Assembly (NCBI GenBank): GCA_039989475.1
Contig: JBDXHU010000006.1
Location: 62,001 to 126,000, forward strand
Source of the DNA: JBDXHU01 sp039989475
Lineage (GTDB): Bacteria > Pseudomonadota > Gammaproteobacteria > Pseudomonadales > Halieaceae
Length of the DNA: 64,000 nucleotides
Direction of reading: 5' to 3'
Numbering within the stretch: the stretch's first letter is position 1; each line of letters starts with the position of its first letter. Under the pieces are notes generated by a model that was not told where the DNA came from, did no database searches, and was given only the letters and a program-made list of their open reading frames with translations. Shown here in pieces: positions 52,084-61,800 of the stretch. The position numbers and the translations under genes are program-made.

Positions 52084-53151
52084 ATGGTGCTCGGGCTTTT
52101 TGGCAAAAGAAAGTCTTCTCCCGTCCTCGGGTTGGACATCAGTTCCACAACGGTGAAGTTGCTGGAGTTGAGTCACACCGGTGAGAGGTATCGGGTGGAG
52201 AGCTACGCGGTCAGTTCACTGCCGGTAGATGCCGTGATCGAAAAAAACGTCAATGACGTTGAGGGTGTCGCGAATTCTATCCGTGGGGTGATAAACCAGT
52301 CCAAGACCAAGCTACGTTCTGTAGCCGCTGCGGTAGCAGGCTCTTCGGTTATTACCAAGATCATTGATATGCCCGCAGGTCTCAGCGAAGACGACCTGGA
52401 AACCCAGCTGACGCTGGAAGCTGATCAGTACATTCCCTACCCGCTGGAAGAAGTCGCCATTGATTTTGAGATCCAGGGGCCGTCGCCGGAAACTGAAGGT
52501 CAGGTGGAGGTGTTGCTCGCCGCCTGCCGCCGCGAAACTATTGATGCCCGGGTAGAGGCAATAGAAAGTGCCGAGCTGCTGCCCAAGATCATGGATGTGG
52601 AAGCCTACGCGATGGAGCGCGCCTTCAACCTGGTGCAGCACCAGCTCGAAATTGATGATGAGAACACGGTGGCTGTGGTGGACATTGGGGCCACCATGAC
52701 CACGCTTAGCGTGCTCACCAATGGCCAGACTATTTATACGCGCGAGCAGTTGTTTGGCGGTAAGCAGCTGACTGACGAAATCATGCGGCGCTATGGATTA
52801 CCGGTGGAAGAAGCCGGTCTGGCCAAAAAGCAGGGCGGCCTGCCGGACGACTATGAGCCGGAGGTGCTGGAGCCCTTTAAGGACGCGGTGGTGCAACAGG
52901 TGGCCCGCTCTTTGCAGTTCTTCTTTTCGTCCAGCCAATATAACGATGTTGATTACATCGTCATGGCTGGTGGTGTTTCCTCAATGGAGGGCTTGTCGGA
53001 GCTGGTGCAGGACAAACTGGGTACCCCGGCAACTGTTGCCAACCCCTTTGCGGACATGGCGATATCGTCCAAGGTGAACGCCGTGGCCCTTAGCAGTGAC
53101 GCTCCAGCCCTGATGATCGCCTGCGGGCTGGCCTTACGGAGCTTTGACTGA
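52084..53151 (+). CDS. pilM: Type IV pilus assembly protein PilM
   Basis: 355-residue actin-like cytoplasmic ATPase that holds PilN at the inner membrane. FtsA-like fold: VLGLDISSTTVKLLELS (about 14-30), DIGATMTTLSVL (phosphate 2 loop, about 200-211) and VMAGGVSSMEGL. Head of pilMNOPQ. The pilN ATG shares a base with the pilM TGA (TGATG). Confidence 0.96.
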   Translation: MVLGLFGKRKSSPVLGLDISSTTVKLLELSHTGERYRVESYAVSSLPVDAVIEKNVNDVEGVANSIRGVINQSKTKLRSVAAAVAGSSVITKIIDMPAGLSEDDLETQLTLEADQYIPYPLEEVAIDFEIQGPSPETEGQVEVLLAACRRETIDARVEAIESAELLPKIMDVEAYAMERAFNLVQHQLEIDDENTVAVVDIGATMTTLSVLTNGQTIYTREQLFGGKQLTDEIMRRYGLPVEEAGLAKKQGGLPDDYEPEVLEPFKDAVVQQVARSLQFFFSSSQYNDVDYIVMAGGVSSMEGLSELVQDKLGTPATVANPFADMAISSKVNAVALSSDAPALMIACGLALRSFD

Positions 53152-53714
53152 TGGCGCAGATCAACCTCCTCCCCTGGCGCGATGAACGACGGGCCGAGCT
53201 CAAGCAGGAATTCCTGGTCATCCTGGCAGCTGTTGCGGCGCTGGGAGTGGCGGTGGTGTTTGTGGTAGACCTGGTATTCAGCGGTCAGATTCAGAACCAG
53301 AACGAACGCAATAGTTACCTGACCCAGAATATTGATGCGCTGAACAAGCAAGTTCAGGAAATTCGTGACATGCAGCGCAAGCGCACCCAGTTGCTGGATC
53401 GTATGAAGGTTATTCAGGATCTCCAGGGCAACCGGCCAATTATTGTGCGCATTCTGGATCAATTGGTGCGAACAGTGCCGGATGGTGTGTTCTATACCGA
53501 GCTGAAGACGTCCGGGCAGACCATTACCATAACGGGCATCGCCGAATCGAATAACCGGGTGTCCAGCCTGATGAGACGGCTCGACGGCTCAGACTGGTTT
53601 ACCAACCCAAATCTGGACGGTGTGCGCGCGGAACCCTCGTTTGGCGATCAGGCCACCACTTTCAATTTGACGGTGCAGCTGCAGCTGCCGTCGGCGGGTG
53701 AGGAGGAGATCTGA
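53151..53714 (+). CDS. pilN: Type IV pilus assembly protein PilN
   Basis: 187-residue inner-membrane protein. The N-terminal INLLPWRDERR motif (residues 3-13) binds PilM, a membrane helix follows (about 22-44), then a coiled coil and a periplasmic ferredoxin-like domain. Together with PilO it forms the alignment complex of the type IV pilus. Starts at the TGATG overlap with pilM. Confidence 0.95.
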   Translation: MAQINLLPWRDERRAELKQEFLVILAAVAALGVAVVFVVDLVFSGQIQNQNERNSYLTQNIDALNKQVQEIRDMQRKRTQLLDRMKVIQDLQGNRPIIVRILDQLVRTVPDGVFYTELKTSGQTITITGIAESNNRVSSLMRRLDGSDWFTNPNLDGVRAEPSFGDQATTFNLTVQLQLPSAGEEEI

Positions 53715-53717
53715 GTC

Positions 53718-54332
53718 ATGGCAGCTGAAGACATACTCAAGTCCCTGCAAGAGTTCGATATCAACGATCTCGACCTGGATAATATCGGGTCCTGGCCGCT
53801 TGCGATCAAGGTGGTGGTCTGGACCATAGCGCTGGTCGGGGTGCTGGTTCTGGGTTATGTCTATCATATCCAGAACCTGCAACTGTCCCTGCAGAAAGCG
53901 GTTGAGAAAGAGGTTTCGCTGAAGCAGGAATTTGAGCAGAAGGCTTTCCAGGCCGCGAACCTTGCTGCCTACAAGAAGCAGATGGAAGAAATGGAGGAGT
54001 CATTCGGTGCGCTGGTTAGCCAGTTACCCAGTGATACCGAAGTGCCTGGCTTATTGGAAGACATTACCAATAAGGGCATGGTCAACGGCCTTGAGTTCGA
54101 CAGTATCAGCTTGCTGACCGAAACCGCTCGCGAATTCTATGTTGAACTGCCGATCAAGATACAGGCGCGCGGTTCCTACCACGACCTCGGCGCTTTTATC
54201 AGCGGCATGGCTGGGCTGCCGCGCATTGTGACACTGCATGATTTCGTTATTACGCAGCAAGCCGCGGGCAGCCCCATGCTGAACCTCAGTATCACGGCCA
54301 AGACCTACCGCTACAAGGACGAGGAGGTCTAG
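53718..54332 (+). CDS. pilO: Type IV pilus assembly protein PilO
   Basis: 204-residue partner of PilN. A membrane helix (about 28-50) is followed by a coiled coil (LQKAVEKEVSLKQEFEQKAFQAANL) and a periplasmic domain with SDTEVPGLLEDITNKG (about 108-123). Three bases separate it from pilN and three from pilP. Confidence 0.95.
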   Translation: MAAEDILKSLQEFDINDLDLDNIGSWPLAIKVVVWTIALVGVLVLGYVYHIQNLQLSLQKAVEKEVSLKQEFEQKAFQAANLAAYKKQMEEMEESFGALVSQLPSDTEVPGLLEDITNKGMVNGLEFDSISLLTETAREFYVELPIKIQARGSYHDLGAFISGMAGLPRIVTLHDFVITQQAAGSPMLNLSITAKTYRYKDEEV

Positions 54333-54335
54333 GCA

Positions 54336-54869
54336 ATGGTGAGTAGACTGCCGCTTTTAGTGCTGGTGCTGCTGAGCAGTATGCTGTTGGGTGGATGCAG
54401 CAATGACGAGTTTAACGATCTTGATGCGTTCATGGACGAAAAGCGTTCGCGGCCAGGTGGCGTGATACCCCCTATTCCCGCGTTCAAGGCTTACAAGGCC
54501 TTTTCCTACAGCGCTACAACATTGCGCAGCCCCTTTGATCGACCCATTGAGATTCGTGAGATCACGCAATTGCAATCGGTGTCCACGGTCGAGCCGGATG
54601 AGGAAAGGGCCAAGGAGTTCCTGGAACAGTTCACTTTTGATTCCCTGTCCATGGTTGGGACCTTGTCGCGCGCCGGCGTGGACTGGGGCCTGGTCCAGGA
54701 TCCTGATGGCGGAGTACACCGGGTCCGGGTTGGCAACTTCCTGGGTCGGAATCACGGCAAAATTGTAGAAATGACCGAAAACTATGTCGCGGTCATTGAA
54801 ATTGTATCTGACGGTACTGATGGGTGGGTCGAGCGACCGCGTACCATCAAACTGCAGGGAATTAACTGA
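54336..54869 (+). CDS. pilP: Type IV pilus assembly lipoprotein PilP
   Basis: 177-residue lipoprotein with signal peptide and lipobox LLGGC (Cys about 21). The C-terminal HR domain (about 90-177, LDSLSMVGTL-type start FDSLSMVGTLSRAGVDWGLV) contacts secretin PilQ and thus links the inner complex to the outer membrane. Three bases separate it from pilQ. Confidence 0.95.
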   Translation: MVSRLPLLVLVLLSSMLLGGCSNDEFNDLDAFMDEKRSRPGGVIPPIPAFKAYKAFSYSATTLRSPFDRPIEIREITQLQSVSTVEPDEERAKEFLEQFTFDSLSMVGTLSRAGVDWGLVQDPDGGVHRVRVGNFLGRNHGKIVEMTENYVAVIEIVSDGTDGWVERPRTIKLQGIN

Positions 54870-54872
54870 CGC

Positions 54873-57077
54873 ATGGTGAAGGTCATGGACAGAATAATGT
54901 ACATACTTAATGGCGAGCGTCCGGCTCGGCACTCTCCGGGACGCGCTCCGCGGCTGTCACAGGCACCTTCAAGAAATGGCCGGCAGGGATTGGTGAGCTT
55001 GATGTTGGCTCTGCTTTTGACTGGGTTCAGCGGGCTGGCAGCGGCCACTGTGGCGGTGCAGGATATCAGTTTCAACTCACGCCCTGGCAGTCGCTTCGAA
55101 ATTCGCCTCGAGTTTGATGGCCCGCCGCCACAGCCCGAGTCCTACACCATCGAGAAACCAGCACGGATCGCGCTGGACATGCCGCAAACATCCAGCTCGC
55201 TGGAACGCAAGAAATACGCGCTGCCTTACGGCAACGCTACCGGGGTTGTGGTGCTGGAGTCCGGCGACCGCACCCGGATGATTGTTAACCTGGTCAAGCT
55301 GGTGCCTTATTACACCCGTGTCGAGGGCAACACCCTGGTGATAGAGGTGGGCAACGAAGGCGCAGATGAATATCTCAAGCCTATCGCAGATCCCTTCGAG
55401 CTGAAGCCGGATACAGTGGCGGTTGATGACGCCAAAGTCCGCATCGAAGAGCTGGAGTTTCAGCGCAGTGCAGACGGCGAAGGTCGCCTGGTATTGCAGC
55501 TCAGTGATCCCAAGGTCGATGTTAACGTCTACAGCGAGGCCGACACGGTCAAAATTGAGTTCCTCGAGACCAGTGCCAGTGAGGAGCTGTTGCGGCGTTA
55601 CGACGTCACCGACTTTGCCACGCCGGTGTCGGAGCTGGAAGTGACATCCAGCGAGCGCGGTGTGACTCTGGCGATGAAGGCCACAGGTGAGTACGACTAT
55701 CTCGCCTATCAAACCGACCAGCAGTACGTGGTCAGCGTCAAGCCGTTGACCGATCGCGAGGTAGAGGCGCGTAAAAACGAGTTCAACTATACCGGTGATC
55801 GCCTGTCCCTGAACTTCCAGGATATTGAAGTCAGGGCCGTGTTACAGCTTATTGCTGATTTCACCGAGCTCAACCTGGTTGCCAGTGACACGGTGTCCGG
55901 GCGCATTACCCTGCGTTTGCAAAATGTTCCCTGGGACCAGGCATTGGAGTTGGTGCTGAAGACCAAGGGACTGGACAAGCGCCAGGTGGGCAATGTGCTG
56001 ATGGTGGCACCGGCTGCGGAAATCGCCGAGCGCGAGCGACAGGAAATCGAAGCCAATAAGCAGATAGCCGAATTGGCACCGCTGCAGACAGAATTCATTC
56101 GCATTCGCTATGCCAGCGCCAGCAATATTGTCGGCCTGTTCCAGGCTGGCAGTGAAGAGGGCGGCACACTGATATCCGGGCGCGGCTCGGTGATTGTTGA
56201 CGAGCGCACCAATTCACTGATTGTCACTGACACCGCTGCCAAGCTGGGGGAGATTCGCGATCTTATTGATCGGGTCGACATTCCCATTCGCCAGGTCATG
56301 ATTGAGGCGCGAATTGTTATCGCCCAGTCCGATGTCTCAGAGCAGCTTGGCATCAAATGGGGTGGTGGCTATCTGGACGTCGGCAACGATGATGTGTTTT
56401 CTGCCTCGGGTGATCTCGAGAACGTGGTTGGCCTGAACGAGGATGTGATCTCCGGCAACACGCCGTCACTGAGTTTCCCGGGCGCCTTGTTGGTTGACCT
56501 GGGGGTGGCCTCGGCTACAGGCTCTTTTGCCGTGGGCTACACCAGCAATGACCTCTTCCTGACCGCCGAGCTGTCGGCACTGGAAGCCTCCGGCAGCGGT
56601 GAGGTGGTGTCACAACCGAAGGTAATTACCGGCGACAAGCAACAGGCGAACATCAAGTCTGGTACCGAGGTTCCCTACCAGGAGTCATCGGCCAACGGCG
56701 AGACCACGGTATCGTTCAAGGAAGCCGTGCTGTCTCTCAACGTAACACCGAACATTACCCCCGATGACCGCATCTTGCTCGACCTGGTCATTAACCAGGA
56801 TTCAATCGGTGACCTGGTGCCCAGTGGCAGTGGTGGCCTGATTCCCACCATTGATACGACGCAGCTGACCACGCAGGTCCTGGTGGGCAATGGTGAGACA
56901 GTGGTACTGGGCGGTGTATTCCGTACAGAGGACGTGGAGTCGGTAAGCAAGGTGCCATTCTTTGGTGACATTCCTTACCTGGGTACCTTCTTCAAGAACA
57001 CCAGCAAAAACAGTACCAAGACCGAGACGCTGATATTCATCACGCCGCGAATACTCGCAGAAACGCTCCTCGACTGA
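54873..57077 (+). CDS. pilQ: Type IV pilus secretin PilQ
   Basis: 734-residue outer-membrane channel for the pilus. Two AMIN peptidoglycan-binding domains (about 65-160 and 180-300), an STN/N0 domain (about 305-385), an N1 secretin domain (about 400-480) and the secretin barrel (about 500-730, with VPYQESS and VLGGVFRTE motifs). The signal sequence is preceded by about 38 extra residues, unusual for a PilQ; the true start may be further in, but ATG 54873 lies three bases after pilP. It is followed at three bases by aroK. Confidence 0.95.
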   Translation: MVKVMDRIMYILNGERPARHSPGRAPRLSQAPSRNGRQGLVSLMLALLLTGFSGLAAATVAVQDISFNSRPGSRFEIRLEFDGPPPQPESYTIEKPARIALDMPQTSSSLERKKYALPYGNATGVVVLESGDRTRMIVNLVKLVPYYTRVEGNTLVIEVGNEGADEYLKPIADPFELKPDTVAVDDAKVRIEELEFQRSADGEGRLVLQLSDPKVDVNVYSEADTVKIEFLETSASEELLRRYDVTDFATPVSELEVTSSERGVTLAMKATGEYDYLAYQTDQQYVVSVKPLTDREVEARKNEFNYTGDRLSLNFQDIEVRAVLQLIADFTELNLVASDTVSGRITLRLQNVPWDQALELVLKTKGLDKRQVGNVLMVAPAAEIAERERQEIEANKQIAELAPLQTEFIRIRYASASNIVGLFQAGSEEGGTLISGRGSVIVDERTNSLIVTDTAAKLGEIRDLIDRVDIPIRQVMIEARIVIAQSDVSEQLGIKWGGGYLDVGNDDVFSASGDLENVVGLNEDVISGNTPSLSFPGALLVDLGVASATGSFAVGYTSNDLFLTAELSALEASGSGEVVSQPKVITGDKQQANIKSGTEVPYQESSANGETTVSFKEAVLSLNVTPNITPDDRILLDLVINQDSIGDLVPSGSGGLIPTIDTTQLTTQVLVGNGETVVLGGVFRTEDVESVSKVPFFGDIPYLGTFFKNTSKNSTKTETLIFITPRILAETLLD

Positions 57078-57080
57078 TAC

Positions 57081-57599
57081 ATGCCGAGGTTGCAGCGGGT
57101 TTTCCTGGTCGGACCCATGGGCGCTGGCAAGACCACCATCGGTCGCTTGTTGGCGCACAAGCTCGGATTGACCTTCGTCGATAGCGACGAGGAGATTGAA
57201 GAGCGCACCGGTGCTGATATTCCCTGGATTTTTGATGTAGAAGGTGAGGCCGGCTTTCGCGATCGCGAGCAGCGGGTCATCGACGAGCTGACCCAACGCG
57301 ATGGCGTATTGCTGGCTACTGGTGGTGGTGTGGTCACGCGGACAGAAAATCGCCTGGCACTGGCCGGGCGCGGTATCGTGGTTTACCTGCGCACCACCCT
57401 GGAGCAGCAAATTCGGCGCACCGGCAATGACCGGCATAGGCCGCTATTGCAGGGAGACGATCCGGCCGGTACCCTGCGCGATCTTATGGCAGTGCGCGAT
57501 CCGCTGTATCGGGAGATCGCCGATCATGTGGTTGAGACCGATGGTCTGGCGGCGCGGACGGTGGCGCAGGAGTTGAGCCGCACACTGCTGGAAGAGTAG
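57081..57599 (+). CDS. aroK: Shikimate kinase
   Basis: 172-residue P-loop kinase, fifth step of the shikimate pathway. Walker A GPMGAGKTT (11-19), shikimate site VDSDEEIE and GFRDREQRV, and lid/adenine region RTGNDRHRPLL are all present. Starts three bases after pilQ, so it is probably read from the pilus operon as well as from any own promoter. Confidence 0.97.
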   Translation: MPRLQRVFLVGPMGAGKTTIGRLLAHKLGLTFVDSDEEIEERTGADIPWIFDVEGEAGFRDREQRVIDELTQRDGVLLATGGGVVTRTENRLALAGRGIVVYLRTTLEQQIRRTGNDRHRPLLQGDDPAGTLRDLMAVRDPLYREIADHVVETDGLAARTVAQELSRTLLEE

Positions 57600-57631
57600 T
57601 TTCCTCCCACCACAACGAGAGTACTGCAGCC

Positions 57632-58714
57632 ATGGCGGTGGTAATGCACACTTTGCACCTGGATCTTGGCGAACGCGCCTACCCGATCTATATCGGACGT
57701 GACCTGTTTCGCGATAGTGAGCTGCTGGCGCAGCACGTCAACGGCAAGCAGGTCGCAATCATCAGCAATGAAACCGTTGCGCCGCTTTATGTCGAGCGTG
57801 TGCGCGAGGCCCTGCCTCCTGACAGCCTGCTCACTGAAATCGTCTTGCCAGATGGTGAGCAGTACAAAACCATGGACACCCTGGGGGTTATCTTCGATCG
57901 CCTGCTGGCGGATGGGCATAATCGCAGCACCACCTTGATAGCGGTAGGTGGTGGAGTCGTGGGTGATATGACCGGTTTCGCAGCCGCCTGCTACCAGCGT
58001 GGGGTCAACTTTATCCAGGTGCCGACCACCCTGTTGTCCCAGGTGGATTCTTCGGTTGGTGGCAAGACCGGAGTCAACCACAGTCTTGGCAAGAATATGA
58101 TAGGCGCGTTTTATCAGCCCCAGGCAGTGTTGATTGATATCGATACCTTGCACAGTTTGCCCCGGCGCGAACTTGCGGCAGGACTGGCGGAAGTGATCAA
58201 GTACGGCCTAATCTGCGACCGGGATTTTTATGCCTGGTTGCAGGAGCACATGAGCCAATTGCTGGCGCTGGAAGAGGCGCCACTGGCAGAGGCGATTGAA
58301 CGCAGCTGCAGTAATAAAGCGCAGGTGGTGGCAGCTGACGAGCGCGAGGGGGGGCTGCGCGCGATTCTCAACTACGGCCACACCTTCGGCCACGCTATTG
58401 AAACGGCCCAGGGTTACGGTTCCTGGTTGCACGGCGAGGCGGTAGCGGTTGGCATGGTGCTGGCAAGCAGGCTGTCCGCCCAACTGGACATGATTGATAG
58501 CAGCGACGTCGAGACACTGGAACAAATGCTGCGCAGTGTCGGCTTGCCGGTGGCGGCGCCCGCCGAGATGAGCGCTGCTGACTTTCTTGAGTTGATGCAA
58601 CGCGACAAGAAAGTCATTGATGGCCGCTTGCGACTGGTGCTGCTGGAAGCTATTGGCGCAGCCGTTGTCAGCGACCAGGTGTCGACTGCCGAGCTGGAGC
58701 AATTGCTGGCCTGA
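57632..58714 (+). CDS. aroB: 3-dehydroquinate synthase
   Basis: 360-residue NAD-dependent zinc enzyme, second step of the shikimate pathway. Motifs include LPDGEQYKTMDT (about 70-81), GGGVVGDMTGFAAACYQRGV, TTLLSQVDSSVGGKTGVN (about 131-148), and metal ligand region NYGHTFGHAIE. Start is ATG 57632 with a GAGAG site about ten bases before; ATG 57644 (MHTLHLDLGERAYPI) is also possible. The usual damX-type gene after aroB is missing. Confidence 0.97.
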   Translation: MAVVMHTLHLDLGERAYPIYIGRDLFRDSELLAQHVNGKQVAIISNETVAPLYVERVREALPPDSLLTEIVLPDGEQYKTMDTLGVIFDRLLADGHNRSTTLIAVGGGVVGDMTGFAAACYQRGVNFIQVPTTLLSQVDSSVGGKTGVNHSLGKNMIGAFYQPQAVLIDIDTLHSLPRRELAAGLAEVIKYGLICDRDFYAWLQEHMSQLLALEEAPLAEAIERSCSNKAQVVAADEREGGLRAILNYGHTFGHAIETAQGYGSWLHGEAVAVGMVLASRLSAQLDMIDSSDVETLEQMLRSVGLPVAAPAEMSAADFLELMQRDKKVIDGRLRLVLLEAIGAAVVSDQVSTAELEQLLA

Positions 58715-58734
58715 GCCTGCTGGCGGCTACCGCA

Positions 58735-58763
58735 TTGTCGCTAGAGGTCCTTCTGTGTAAAAT
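58735..58763 (+). promoter_or_regulatory. Candidate sigma-70 promoter for gltB
   Basis: TTGTCG (58735-58740), 17-base spacer, TAAAAT (58758-58763). Transcription would start near 58770, giving a leader of about 80 bases that ends with a T-run (58832-58838) just ahead of the gltB ATG. Confidence 0.5.
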
Positions 58764-58848
58764 GTTCGGCCCTTTGCGTGAAGCCGGGCTGGCCGCGCGC
58801 ATACCTCATGTAACTTGCTGTTTTAAATAGCTTTTTTTGGGACCCTCT

Positions 58849-61800
58849 ATGACTCAAGGCCTGTATTGCCCTGATGAGTTCCGTGATAACTGCGGCTTTG
58901 GACTCATTGCGCACACCAGTGGCGATGCCAGCCATCGCCTGCTACAAACGGCGATTGAGTCGCTCACCTGTATGACCCATCGTGGCGGGATTGCCGCTGA
59001 CGGTAAAACCGGCGACGGCTGTGGCCTGCTGATGCAAATGCCAGTCGGTTTTATGCGCTCACTGGCCCAGGAGCAGTTTGGTAAAGAGCCGAGCGAGGCT
59101 TTTGGCGTTGGCCAGATATTCCTCAGCAAGGATGAGGCGGTCGCCGCGGAAGAGCGGCAATTGTTGGAGCAGGTGTTGATTGACCTGGGCCTGGACGTGA
59201 TGGGTTGGCGGGAAGTCCCCATGGATCCCAGCGTACTTGGGGAAATTGCACTGGATTGCCTGCCGCGCATAGAGCAACTGTTTGTCGACGCGCCGGGCCT
59301 GAACGGCGATGAGCTGTCTACCCGCTTGTTTGTGGCGCGGCGCAAGGCTGAGATTGGCCTTGAGTCCCATAAAGAATTCTATATCTGTACCCTGTCGGGA
59401 CGGGTCCTGTCCTACAAGGGCCTGATGATGCCGGTAGACCTGCCGCGCTTTTATCCAGACCTTGGTGACGCGCGCCTGGAAACCGCGATCTGCGTTTTTC
59501 ACCAGCGTTTTTCGACCAATACCTTGCCGCGCTGGCCCCTGGCGCAACCCTTCCGCTTACTGGCACACAACGGCGAGATCAATACCATCGAGGGCAATCG
59601 CAATTGGGCGGACGCCCGTTCAGCCTTGTTCCGCACAGACCGTCTTCCCAATATTGACGAAATATCGCCGCTGGTGAATCGTACCGGTTCAGACTCTTCC
59701 AGCCTCGATAATATGCTGGACCTGCTGCGCACCGGCGGCGTCGATATGCTGCGTGCGCTGCGTTTACTGATTCCGCCGGCCTGGCAGAATCGGGAGAACA
59801 TGGACCCCGACCTGAAGGCCTTCTACGAATATAACTCCATGCACATGGAGCCCTGGGATGGCCCCGCCGGCATTGTCTTGACCGACGGCCGCTATGCAGT
59901 GTGCATGCTGGACCGTAATGGACTGCGCCCGGCTCGCTGGGTGAAGACCACGGACGGCTTTATCACGGTGGCTTCCGAGATTGGCACGCACGCTTACCAG
60001 CCCGAGGACGTGCTGGAGAAGGGGCGCGTTGGCCCGGGACAGATGTTGGTGATCGACACGGAGACGGGTGAGCTGCTGCGAACCGAGGATGTCGATGCCC
60101 TGCTGAAAAGCCGCCATCCCTACAAGCAGTGGTTGAAGCAATGCTCGCGCCGTATCGAGGGTACCTTCGCGGACGAGCAGGACCCCGGTGTGCCGCAGGA
60201 CCAGTTGCAGACTTATATGAAAATGTTCCAGGTCAGCTTTGAAGAGCGAGACCAGGTACTGCGGCCGCTGGCGGAAAGCGGTAACGAGGCCGTGGGATCG
60301 ATGGGCGACGACACGCCTATGGCGGTGCTGTCACGCAAGCATCGCTCGCTGTACGACTATTTCCGGCAGAAGTTTGCCCAGGTGACCAACCCTCCCATCG
60401 ATCCACTGCGCGAAACCGTGGTTATGTCACTGGAGACGGATGTTGGCCGGGAGCAGGACATTTTCCATGAGGGCCCGCAGCACGCCGAGCGGATTATTCT
60501 CAGTTCGCCGGTGCTGTCGGTGGCGAAGTTCAACCGCCTGCTGCAGTTTGAGGAAGAGCAATTCAGCGCCTGTACCCTGGACCTGTCCTACGATCCTGAG
60601 CAGCACACGCTGCAGGAAGCCATTGACCTGCTGACGCTGCAGGCGCAGCAGGCGGTACACGACGGCCGGGTGATCCTGGTGCTGTCCGATCGTCACATCG
60701 AGCCGGGTCGCCTGCCGCTGCACAGTTTGCTCGCCACCGGCGCCGTCCATCACAGCCTGATCAAGGCGGGCTTGCGTTGCCAGGCCAATATTGTGCTCGA
60801 GACCGCCTCCGCGCGGGACTCGCACCAGATAGCCTGCTTGCTTGGCTTTGGCGCTACCGCCGTCTATCCATACCTGTCATACAGTGTGCTGGATGACCTG
60901 ATGCGCAGCGGTGAACTGCTGGGTGAGCCGAGCCGCTGCTACAAGAATTATCGCAAGGGTATCAACAAGGGCCTGCTGAAGATCATGTCCAAGATGGGTA
61001 TTTCGGCCGTCAGCTCTTATCGTGGCGCACAATTGTTCGAGGCCGTCGGCTTGTCGCGCGATGTGGTCAATCGTTGTTTCTGGGGTGTGGCCAGTCGTAT
61101 CGAGGGCACCGGCTTCGATGAGCTGGAAGCTGACCAGCAGGCCCTGGCCAAACTGGCCTGGACCCGACGCAAGCCTATCGAACAGGGCGGTCTGCTCAAG
61201 TTTGTACACGGCCAGGAATACCACGCCTTCAACCCGGACGTGGTCACCGGCCTGCAAGAAGCGGTGCAAACAGGCGATTACGCGGTCTGGCAGCGCTACG
61301 CGGATACTGTGAACCAGCGCCCGGTGGCTACCTTGCGCGACCTGTTCAAGTTAAGGGAGGCGGCCAGCCCAATTCCACTGGAAGAAGTTGAGGCCATTGA
61401 GAGCATTACGCCGCGCTTTGATACCGCCGGCATGTCCCTGGGTGCACTCAGTCCTGAGGCACACGAGGCGCTGGCGGTGGCCATGAATCGCCTGGGTGCG
61501 CGTTCCAACTCAGGCGAGGGTGGCGAAGACCCGGTTCGTTACGGCACCGAGCGCAGTTCCAGGATCAAGCAGATTGCCTCGGGCCGCTTCGGCGTCACCC
61601 CGCATTACCTGGTCAATGCCGAGGTTTTGCAAATCAAGGTGGCACAGGGCGCCAAGCCGGGTGAGGGCGGCCAGTTGCCCGGTGGCAAGGTCAACAAATT
61701 GATCGCGCGGCTGCGCTTTTCGGTGCCCGGCGTGACCCTGATTTCGCCGCCGCCGCATCACGATATCTATTCCATCGAAGACCTGGCGCAGCTCATATTC

